From Oscillospiraceae bacterium (GTDB lineage Bacteria; Bacillota; Clostridia; Oscillospirales; Acutalibacteraceae): a DNA stretch of 7,208 bases. The notes under the pieces are model-generated. The model saw only the letters and a program-made list of their open reading frames with translations, was not told where the DNA came from and made no database searches. A program made the translations under genes and the position numbers. Shown piece after piece: positions 1 through 5,625 of this stretch (position 1 is its first letter; every line of letters starts with the position of its first letter). The stretch spans positions 1 to 7,208 of the forward strand of contig WQRM01000082.1 in assembly GCA_009786735.1 (NCBI GenBank), given 5' to 3'.

Positions 1-1
1 G

Positions 2-388
2 TGCCCGCCGAGCTTTCAAGCCGAGCGAGCCGCCTATTTAGCCACGCACCAATTCAGCGAAGACGTTTTCGTGCACGCCGATTTGAGCAACGACAACGTT
101 CTCATCACACCGAACAAAGACATCTGCGTCATCGACTTTGCTGACGCGCAGCTCGCCCCGCGCAGTTACGACACCGCACTGATTGTGTGCGAGGTGTTCC
201 AGTTCGACCACGCGTATTTACGCGGTTTTTTCGGCACATGGAATACCGAAGAACTCACGGAAATTTGCCTGGAAGGCGTGCTCATTCATCAGTTTGGCGG
301 CAGCTTTGCGCGTGAGTATTTCGTGACACCAGAAGAACTCGCTAGTGTCGCTCAACTAAGAAACGAGATTAGAAAGAGATTAACATGA
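2..388 (+). CDS. APH/choline-kinase-fold phosphotransferase, C-terminal part (5' end outside window)
   Basis: The frame is open from the window edge (first full codon at position 2), so this is the C-terminal ~128 residues of a longer protein; the GTG at 71 lies inside the catalytic core and is not a credible start. The Brenner-type catalytic motif HADLSNDNVL is encoded from position 74 (catalytic Asp at 80-82, Asn five residues later). A DFG-like metal-binding motif VIDFADA follows about 18 residues on. This HxDxxxxN...DF order and spacing is typical of the phosphotransferase (APH) family, which includes aminoglycoside, choline, homoserine and small-metabolite kinases. The substrate cannot be read from this fragment, and antibiotic resistance should not be assumed. 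The TGA stop (386-388) overlaps the acetate kinase ATG in an ATGA arrangement, implying co-transcription and possible translational coupling. Confidence 0.8.
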   Translation, partial: CPPSFQAERAAYLATHQFSEDVFVHADLSNDNVLITPNKDICVIDFADAQLAPRSYDTALIVCEVFQFDHAYLRGFFGTWNTEELTEICLEGVLIHQFGGSFAREYFVTPEELASVAQLRNEIRKRLT

Positions 389-1485
389 ACGTACTCGTCA
401 TCAACGCAGGCAGCTCGTCGCTGAAATACCAGCTGCTGAACATGGAAACCGAAGAAATGCTGGCCAAAGGCGGTGTGGAGCGCGTGGAGGATTATCTGCA
501 AGCGCTTGATCAAGTGCGCCAAGAAGTGAACGCGCCTGTGCATGCCGTGGGGCATCGCGTGGTGCACGGCGGCGAAAGCCTCAAAGAAAGCGTGGTCATC
601 ACCGCCGATGTGCTTGAGGAAATTGAGCGCTGCAGCGAGTTCGCGCCGCTGCACAACCCGGTGAACATCGCCTGCATCCGCGCAGCCATGGAAATCTTCG
701 GCGCGGACGTGCCCAACGTTGCCGTGTTCGACACCGCTTTCCACACCACCATGCCGCAACATGCCTACATGTTCGCCCTGCCCTACGAATACTACGAGAA
801 ATACGGCATTCGCCGCTACGGCTTCCACGGCACATCGCACAAGTTTGTCAGCCAGCGCTGCGCCAAGCTCATGGACAAGCCCGCCGAACAACTCAAGCTC
901 ATCACCTGCCACCTCGGCCAAGGCTGCTCCATCACCGCTATCCATGGCGGGAAAGTCATCGACACCAGCATGGGCTTCACCCCCTTGGATGGCTTCATGA
1001 TGGGCACGCGCAGCGGCGGCGTTGACCCTTCCGCTGTGCTTTATCTGATGGAACGCGAAGGCTGGACTCCCGCCCAAACCAGTGATGTGCTCAACAAGCA
1101 GTCCGGCGCGCTGGGCATCAGCGGCGTGAGCAACGACGAACGTGACATCAAAGTTGCCGCCGAGCAAGGCAACGTGCGCGCCCAGCTTTCCCGCGAGATG
1201 CTGCGCTACCAAATCCGCAAGTTCATCGGTGCATATGCCGCAGCGCTCAACGGCGTAGATGCCATTGTGTTCACCGGCGGCATCGGCGAAAACAACTGGG
1301 ACACCCGCCAGTTCATCTGCGAAGGTCTCACCTACCTCGGTCTGAACATAGACACCGACATCAACGCCGTGCGTGTGCGCGAAGGTCAGCTGCGCATCAG
1401 CACAGACGACTCGCGCGTAGCAGCGTGGGTCATCCCAACCAACGAGGAGCTGCTCATCGCCCGCGAGACCGCGCAGCTGGTTTGA
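385..1485 (+). CDS. ackA: Acetate kinase (short form)
   Basis: Interconverts acetyl phosphate + ADP with acetate + ATP in the cytoplasm, the ATP-yielding last step of acetate fermentation. The ASKHA-family signatures are present in order: NAGSSSLKY at residues 7-15 (Asn7, Ser10, Ser12, Lys14), GHRVVHGGE at 56-64 (Arg58), VFDTAFH at 114-120 (Asp116), RYGFHGTSH at 144-152 (His148), MGTRSGGVDP at 206-215 (Arg209), the nucleotide motif GGIGEN at 298-303, and PTNEE at 351-355. It is 366 residues against a usual ~400. The gap lies between residues ~34 and ~50, where the N-terminal domain normally has about 30 more residues; later catalytic positions are shifted by a constant ~32 relative to the Methanosarcina enzyme. 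The usual CHLGNG motif reads CHLGQG (Gln179). The start overlaps the upstream kinase stop; only a weak purine-rich AGAAAGAGA precedes it. No pta is visible; it could lie upstream of the window. Confidence 0.95.
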   Translation: MNVLVINAGSSSLKYQLLNMETEEMLAKGGVERVEDYLQALDQVRQEVNAPVHAVGHRVVHGGESLKESVVITADVLEEIERCSEFAPLHNPVNIACIRAAMEIFGADVPNVAVFDTAFHTTMPQHAYMFALPYEYYEKYGIRRYGFHGTSHKFVSQRCAKLMDKPAEQLKLITCHLGQGCSITAIHGGKVIDTSMGFTPLDGFMMGTRSGGVDPSAVLYLMEREGWTPAQTSDVLNKQSGALGISGVSNDERDIKVAAEQGNVRAQLSREMLRYQIRKFIGAYAAALNGVDAIVFTGGIGENNWDTRQFICEGLTYLGLNIDTDINAVRVREGQLRISTDDSRVAAWVIPTNEELLIARETAQLV

Positions 1486-1498
1486 TGCGCGAAGTGCG

Positions 1499-1543
1499 CT
1501 CGCCGCGCAGGCCTTCTTTTTCTTGAAAGAAAAAGAACTTTAG
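1499..1543 (+). repeat. Palindromic T/A-rich intergenic repeat, copy A
   Basis: A GC-rich head (CTCGCCGCGCAGGCC) is followed by a near-perfect hairpin: TTCTTTTTCT pairs with AGAAAAAGAA around TGAA (1514-1537), then CTTTAG. It starts 14 bases after the ackA stop. A diverged inverted copy lies at 1617-1665; 12 of the first 15 head bases match, both copies contain a TTCTTTTT...AAAAAGAA palindrome, and both end in CTTTAG. From memory, similar TTCTTTTTCTTGAAAGAAAAAGAA-type sequences recur at gene ends in gut Clostridia genomes; that is recollection, not a search result. Function unknown. Confidence 0.6.
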
Positions 1544-1550
1544 ATTAATG

Positions 1551-1591
1551 AACCCCAACTCTCTGCGCGGCAGGAAGTTGGGGTTTGTTTT
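1551..1591 (+). terminator. Intrinsic terminator after ackA
   Basis: A perfect 10-bp stem, AACCCCAACT (1551-1560) with AGTTGGGGTT (1576-1585), contains a second 4-bp stem CTGC/GCAG (1563-1566 with 1570-1573). It is followed by a U-rich run (TTTGTTTT). It lies 66 bases past the ackA stop. On the minus strand the same stem is followed by CATTAATC rather than a U-tract, so it looks directional for the plus strand. It may still serve the convergent ATPase operon weakly, since no other minus-strand terminator is evident there. Confidence 0.88.
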
Positions 1592-1616
1592 ATCATAGTC
1601 GTCCAGCGCGAAGAGA

Positions 1617-1665
1617 CTAAAGTTTTTTGGTTCTTTTTTTCAAAAAAGAACGTCTGCGTGGCGAG
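1617..1665 (-). repeat. Palindromic T/A-rich repeat, copy B, overlapping the ATPase 3' end
   Basis: Read on the minus strand, this is CTCGCCACGCAGACG, then a GTTCTTTTTT / AAAAAAGAAC palindrome (plus-strand 1630-1651), then CAAAAAACTTTAG. It is the inverted, diverged partner of 1499-1543. Unlike copy A it lies within a coding region: its final TAG is the ATPase stop codon and its palindrome encodes the terminal SFLKKRTKKL. The GC-rich head similarity extends a little further upstream (GCGCTCGCCGC occurs next to both copies). Confidence 0.6.
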
Positions 1666-4274
1666 TGCGGCGAGCGCAAGCGGCGGTTTGCCAGGATGCC
1701 CATCACCTTTTCAAGCTCCAGCACCACGGTGGGAATCAGCGCCAGAGCAATCACCGCCCACCATTGCCTGCCCGTGAGCGCCATTGTGCCAAACACCGCA
1801 TGCAGCGGCGGCAACGTGACCACCAGCACTTGCAAACCAATACACAGCACATTGGCGAAGTTCATGCGGCGGTTGCTGAACGGACCGATGGCCAGCAGCG
1901 GTCGCGGCGAGCGCATGCTGTTGGCGTGCAGCACCTCCACAAAGCTCAACACCGTGAACGCCATGGTGCGCCCGAGCACCACATCATCTCCACATGTGCC
2001 GAAGATGCGCCGCCCCAGCATGAACGCCAGCAGCGTCACCGCCCCCATGAGAATACCCTCCATGGCCATGTGTGTTGCCATGGTTTTGTCGAAAAAACTT
2101 TGCTCAATGGACTTGGGCGGCTGCTTCATCACGTGCGGGTCGGCGTCTTCAAGCCCTAGCGCAATTGCCGGCGCGGAGTCCGTGACAACATTCACCCACA
2201 GCAGCTGGATGGGCAGCAGCGGCGTGGGCTGGCGCATGAGCGATGCCGCAAACACGGCAACGATCTCGCCGATGTTTGAGCTGATGAGAAAGTGCACGGC
2301 TTTCTTGATGTTGTCGTAAATCCCCCGTCCGGCCTGCACGGCGTGCACGATGGTGGCGAAGTTGTCGTCGGTGAGAATCATGTCCGCCGCGCCTTTGGCA
2401 ACTTCCGTGCCGGTTTTGCCCATCGCACAGCCGATGTCCGCCGCTTTGAGCGCCGGTGCGTCGTTCACGCCGTCGCCGGTCATGGCGACCACATGCCCTT
2501 GCGCGCGCAGCGCCTTGACAATACGCATCTTGTGCTCGGGCGTGACACGCGCGAACACGCGGCAGTTGCGCAACCGCTGGTCGAGCTCGCCGTCATTGAG
2601 GCGGTCTAATTCAGCGCCTGTTATGGCAAAGCCATCTGCCCCCACGATGCCTAGCTCCCGCGCGATGGCAACAGCCGTTGCCGCATGGTCACCGGTAATC
2701 ATGATGGGGATGATGCCCGCCGTTTGGCAGACCTTCACGGCGTGTTTGGCTTCGCGGCGCGGCGGGTCATGCAAACCCAGCAAGCCCACAAAAGTCAGCT
2801 CATCTTCCGTGGCGTGTTGCGTGCTTGCCACCGGCTTTTGCGCCACGGCAATCACCCGCAGGGCGCGCCCTGCCATGTCCTCCACCTGCTTGGTGATGCG
2901 CGCGCGCTCGTGCTCATTGAGTTTGCAGCGCGGCAACAACACATCCGGTGCGCCTTTGGTGATCATCTGCAGACCCTGCGGCGTGCGGCAAACCACACTC
3001 ATGCGTTTGCGTGTGCTGTCGAAGGGCAGCTCCAGCAAGCGTGTGTGGCTCGCCCGCTCCTTCATCACGGGAATGCGCCGCAGGGTAGCGGCTTCCACGA
3101 TGGCGGTTTCAGTTGGGTCACCGGTGAAGGCTTGCCCCCTGCGCCGTGTGGTAGCCTGCGCATTGCAGCACAACGACGCCAGCCGCAGCATCTCCTTGGC
3201 GGGCACACTGCCGGGGATGAGGTCGCCACTCAAGTCGCACTGGTGTGTGACGGTCATCTTGTTTTGGGTGAGCGTGCCGGTTTTGTCGCTGCAAATCACG
3301 CTGGCGCAGCCCAAGGTTTCAACTGCTGGCAGGCGGCGGACGATTGCGTTTTTGCGCGCCATGCGCTGCACGCCGATGCTCAGCACCACCGTGACCATCG
3401 CGGGCAGCCCCTCGGGAATCGCCGCCACGGCAAGCGAGATTGCCAGCATGAAGCTTTCGAGCGCAGGCACATGCTGCAAAAATCCCAGCAGAAAAATCAC
3501 CACGCTGATGATCATCGCGCCAACGCCCAGCTGTCGGCCGACTTTCTCCAGCCGTTGTTGCAGCGGCGTGGGCGGCGCTTTTTCGTCGCTCAACATGCGC
3601 GCGATTTTGCCCACTTCGCTGGCGGCTCCGGTTGCCGTGACCACCGCTTTGCCGTGCCCGGTGAGCACCATGGTGGAGCTCAACAGCGTGTTGCGGCGGT
3701 CGCCGAGTGGAGTAGCTTGCGCAAGGATAATGTCCGCCAGCTTGCGGCAAGGCAGGCTCTCGCCGGTCAGCGCGCTTTCCTGCGTAGACAGCTCCACCGC
3801 TTCAATCAAGCGCGCATCTGCGGGGATGAAGTCCCCCGCTGCCAACAGCAGAATATCGCCGCGCACCAGTTGCTCCACCGGCACACGCATGGTTTTGCCG
3901 CCGCGCAGCACGTGTGCGGTGGGCGCAGTCATCTTGCGCAAGGCCTCAAGGGACTTCTCCGCGCGACCCTCTTGTATCACGCCGATGAGCGCGTTGATCA
4001 TCACAATGCCGGTGATGATGACCGAATCCAGGTAGTCGCCGCTGCCATGGATGAGCGACGACACCGCGGAAATCCCCGCCGCAGCCAGCAGGGTGATGAC
4101 CATGAAGTCCTTGAACTGCGCCAAGAATCGCAACAGCCAACGCCCGCGTTTGTGTGTGCTGAGCGTGTTGAGCCCATCTTGCGCCAAGCGGCGGCGCACT
4201 TCGTCGGGACGCAAGCCCTCGGCGGCGTTGCTGCCCAGCTTGCGCAAGGCTTCGGTTGGTGATAACCAATGCAT
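1617..4274 (-). CDS. P-type Ca2+-transporting ATPase, SERCA-like (P2A)
   Basis: Membrane pump that uses ATP to export Ca2+. At 885 residues it has the full P-type order: cation-ATPase N-terminal domain (~2-60), M1-M2 (~57-100), actuator domain with TGES at 170-173, M3-M4 (~251-298) with PEGL at 287-290, phosphorylation motif DKTGT at 330-334 (Asp330), nucleotide domain with KGAP at 440-443, TGD at 527-529, hinge TGDGVNDAP at 599-607, then M5-M10 (~658-856). Ca2+ ligands of SERCA have counterparts: Glu288 (M4), Asn667 and Glu670 (M5), Asn695, Thr698 and Asp699 (M6), and Glu780 in M8. Both Ca2+ sites therefore look present, favouring SERCA over PMCA type; Mn2+ transport cannot be excluded. The ATG at 4272-4274 is 3 bases past the upstream gene's stop, with AAGGA 11 bases before it inside that gene: a coupled operon. 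The last ~20 residues are basic, outside the family fold, and come largely from a repeat. Confidence 0.95.
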   Translation of the reverse strand: MHWLSPTEALRKLGSNAAEGLRPDEVRRRLAQDGLNTLSTHKRGRWLLRFLAQFKDFMVITLLAAAGISAVSSLIHGSGDYLDSVIITGIVMINALIGVIQEGRAEKSLEALRKMTAPTAHVLRGGKTMRVPVEQLVRGDILLLAAGDFIPADARLIEAVELSTQESALTGESLPCRKLADIILAQATPLGDRRNTLLSSTMVLTGHGKAVVTATGAASEVGKIARMLSDEKAPPTPLQQRLEKVGRQLGVGAMIISVVIFLLGFLQHVPALESFMLAISLAVAAIPEGLPAMVTVVLSIGVQRMARKNAIVRRLPAVETLGCASVICSDKTGTLTQNKMTVTHQCDLSGDLIPGSVPAKEMLRLASLCCNAQATTRRRGQAFTGDPTETAIVEAATLRRIPVMKERASHTRLLELPFDSTRKRMSVVCRTPQGLQMITKGAPDVLLPRCKLNEHERARITKQVEDMAGRALRVIAVAQKPVASTQHATEDELTFVGLLGLHDPPRREAKHAVKVCQTAGIIPIMITGDHAATAVAIARELGIVGADGFAITGAELDRLNDGELDQRLRNCRVFARVTPEHKMRIVKALRAQGHVVAMTGDGVNDAPALKAADIGCAMGKTGTEVAKGAADMILTDDNFATIVHAVQAGRGIYDNIKKAVHFLISSNIGEIVAVFAASLMRQPTPLLPIQLLWVNVVTDSAPAIALGLEDADPHVMKQPPKSIEQSFFDKTMATHMAMEGILMGAVTLLAFMLGRRIFGTCGDDVVLGRTMAFTVLSFVEVLHANSMRSPRPLLAIGPFSNRRMNFANVLCIGLQVLVVTLPPLHAVFGTMALTGRQWWAVIALALIPTVVLELEKVMGILANRRLRSPHSPRRRSFLKKRTKKL

Positions 4275-4277
4275 CGT

Positions 4278-4817
4278 TTATTCTATCCTTTCTCGTAACG
4301 TGGGCAGCGGCGGCTGTGCGGGCAAGTGCCGCAAGCAGCTGATGCGAAAATACCGCCCGGCTTCGTTGGCGGCGTAGCTCACGCGGTAGCCATAGCGTTC
4401 AATCCACTGCACACCCAGCACCGGCAGCACGCCCACCTGCAGCTCCTGCAGCAACCGCTCGGCGCGGTCTGCTTCCACTTGCGCAAACGCCCGAAGAAGC
4501 TGCAGCGAAGCGACGGTAAAATCGCGGTGCGTCATGTCGGGCAAGCCGGTAAGCGCAACGGTGTGCACACGCCCATTCGGCAGCACATGCACCGCAATCA
4601 GCTCGCTTTTGCCCACAAACGCTTGGTATACCCGCTCGCCCGCGTTGCTGTCTTCCACGATGAAGTGCGTCAAGTCCAGGTGCGCGCGATCCTGCGCAGC
4701 GTCGTTGAAGCGCTCGGTGAACAAGCGCAAGTCCATGCCGTAGCCCGTGCCGCAGGCAAGCATGGGCACAAGCAAAAGCACGCACAATATTAAGCTCGCG
4801 CGTCGCACAAAGCGCAT
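4278..4817 (-). CDS. Small exported protein or putative lipoprotein of unknown family, first gene of the ATPase operon
   Basis: 179 residues. A basic N-terminus (MRFVRR) is followed by a hydrophobic stretch (~8-21) ending PMLAC, with Cys22 as a candidate lipidation site. The lipobox is imperfect (Met at -3, Leu at -2), so ordinary signal-peptide cleavage or an uncleaved anchor is possible. The mature part begins with FTERFN (33-38), a pattern I associate loosely with Clostridial envelope proteins. It continues as a mixed alpha/beta region, with short strands around 70-90 and a helical stretch around 99-127. No catalytic motif or named domain is recognised. The ATG has a strong AAAGGAGA (4822-4829) five bases upstream. 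The stop is 3 bases before the Ca2+ ATPase start, so the two are almost certainly co-transcribed. A role at the outer face of the membrane related to the pump or to Ca2+ is inference from position only. Confidence 0.82.
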   Translation of the reverse strand: MRFVRRASLILCVLLLVPMLACGTGYGMDLRLFTERFNDAAQDRAHLDLTHFIVEDSNAGERVYQAFVGKSELIAVHVLPNGRVHTVALTGLPDMTHRDFTVASLQLLRAFAQVEADRAERLLQELQVGVLPVLGVQWIERYGYRVSYAANEAGRYFRISCLRHLPAQPPLPTLRERIE

Positions 4818-4854
4818 AATTTCTCCTTTGGCGTTATTGCGGGACAGGAAAACG

Positions 4855-4881
4855 CCCCCATGCTTGTATATGCATAGGGGG
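4855..4881. other. C5/G5 hairpin in the leader of the 4817 operon
   Basis: CCCCCATGC (4855-4863) pairs with GCAT-A-GGGGG (4872-4881), giving nine base pairs with one bulged A and an 8-base loop. It lies 37 bases upstream of the exported-protein ATG and would be in its 5' leader if transcription starts further upstream. No U-tract follows on either strand, so it is not a typical terminator. It could be an mRNA-stabilising or regulatory structure. No known riboswitch is recognised. Confidence 0.45.
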
Positions 4882-4911
4882 ACAAAGTTATGAGAAAGCG
4901 CACACCGTTCG

Positions 4912-4929
4912 CGCTATAGCGTGCACGCT
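4912..4929. promoter_or_regulatory. Tandem overlapping palindromes, candidate operator
   Basis: CGCTATAGCG (4912-4921) and AGCGTGCACGCT (4918-4929) are both perfect palindromes sharing four bases. They lie in the divergent intergenic region, 23 bases upstream of the -35 box at 4953. They are GC-rich islands next to an A-rich run (4934-4940), the kind of site a dimeric regulator could bind. A flanking AAAGCG/CGCTTT pair also allows a larger hairpin. The regulator is unknown and chance is possible. Confidence 0.3.
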
Positions 4930-4952
4930 TTTGAAAAAAATCGCAAAATCTG

Positions 4953-4981
4953 TTGACAACAATGGACAAAGGGTGTACAAT
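4953..4981 (+). promoter_or_regulatory. SigA-type promoter of the secreted Ig-like gene
   Basis: A perfect -35 TTGACA (4953-4958) and a -10 TACAAT (4976-4981; one mismatch to TATAAT) are separated by 17 bases, the optimal spacing. Start of transcription is expected near 4988, leaving a short leader of about 28 bases. The -35 sits inside an interrupted inverted repeat, TGTTG-A-CAACA (4951-4961). The A/T-rich tract just upstream (4931-4948) could act as an UP element. High, housekeeping-type expression is predicted. Confidence 0.88.
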
Positions 4982-5000
4982 AGATATACCACAAAATTTT

Positions 5001-5006
5001 AGGAGG
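5001..5006 (+). promoter_or_regulatory. Ribosome binding site that fixes the start of the secreted Ig-like gene
   Basis: AGGAGG, a full anti-16S match, lies 9 bases before the ATG at 5016. It decides against the in-frame TTG at 4953, which falls on the -35 box and would put a polar stretch in front of the signal peptide. Confidence 0.9.
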
Positions 5007-5015
5007 ACTATTCAC

Positions 5016-5624
5016 ATGGCAAAAAGAATTTTGGCAACTGTGCTGGCACTGGTCATGGCGCTGGGCTTGTTCGCGGTGGTTGCCGCTGCAAACCCCAACA
5101 ACGCTCCCCGCATCACGCAAGCTCCATCTGGCGTTCTCATCTTGGTTTCCGGCGATGAATACACGCTGCGCGCAAACGCTGTGATTCCCGCTGGCGGCGC
5201 ACGCGGCACGCTGACCTACGAATGGCAAGTGGCACGACGCGGCTTGTTCGGCGAGGGCAGCTGGGAAACCATCGGCACCGGGCAAAACTTCGTGTTCACA
5301 GGGCGCAACAACACGAGCATCCCCAACTTGGTTGGCAGCGGCCCGACGTGGGGTGAAAACTTCCGCGTGTTGGTGACCAACACATTCACGCAAGGCGGCG
5401 TTCAACAAACCGCCAGCACAGCCAGCGAACCCTTCAACATCCAAGTATACTCATCGAGCACATTCCGCCAATGGTTCTCCCCGATGCGTCCCTACAGAGG
5501 CCGATTTTTAGACACGATGGGCTACTACGCCCTCAACAGCATTTTGAGCGGTCTCCCCGCCACTGTTTTCACGTGGTGGTCGGTGATCAATCGCAGAAGC
5601 GTCATCTCCGACAGAGCAGTTTAA
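5016..5624 (+). CDS. Secreted protein with a single bacterial Ig-like domain
   Basis: 202 residues. A clear signal peptide (MAKR, then a hydrophobic core to ~25) ends VVAAAN, giving likely cleavage around Ala24-Ala25. Residues ~31-145 look like one Ig-like beta-sandwich: PRITQAP opening, ILVSGDEYTL strand, GTLTYEW with Trp70, SWETIG with Trp83, FRVLVTN (106-112) as the penultimate strand, and SEPFNIQV as the closing strand. This order resembles the Ig-like modules of Clostridial surface proteins, although no Cys pair is present. The C-terminal ~57 residues are rich in Arg, Trp and Tyr, with a mildly hydrophobic stretch (~160-181) that is not a convincing membrane anchor. No LPxTG or SLH domain is seen. 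It has its own strong promoter and terminator, so it is monocistronic and probably abundant. A role in cell-surface adhesion or structure is inference. Confidence 0.85.
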   Translation: MAKRILATVLALVMALGLFAVVAAANPNNAPRITQAPSGVLILVSGDEYTLRANAVIPAGGARGTLTYEWQVARRGLFGEGSWETIGTGQNFVFTGRNNTSIPNLVGSGPTWGENFRVLVTNTFTQGGVQQTASTASEPFNIQVYSSSTFRQWFSPMRPYRGRFLDTMGYYALNSILSGLPATVFTWWSVINRRSVISDRAV

Positions 5625-5625
5625 G

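Noticed and set aside
71..388. GTG at 71 as the start of a small complete gene
   Set aside because: It would begin one residue before the catalytic HxD motif and lack the ATP-binding N-lobe. The frame is open back to the window edge.
352..1212. 286-codon minus-strand open frame opposite ackA
   Set aside because: His/Ala/Val-rich shadow of ackA. It has no domain and would overlap the fully motif-supported acetate kinase.
1620..1651. T-runs within copy B as a plus-strand terminator
   Set aside because: The hairpin is almost entirely A-T and lacks a stable GC stem. The real plus-strand terminator at 1551-1591 is already sufficient.
2350..4262. Two long plus-strand open frames (561 and 525 codons) opposite the ATPase
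   Set aside because: They are antisense shadows of a GC-rich gene. The minus-strand frame carries every P-type ATPase motif, while the plus-strand translations are rich in Ser/Arg/His/Gln with no recognisable domain, ribosome binding site or promoter.
4953..5015. Extended N-terminus of the Ig-like protein from the TTG at 4953
   Set aside because: The TTG is part of the TTGACA -35 box, and the ATG at 5016 has AGGAGG at ideal spacing and begins a normal signal peptide.
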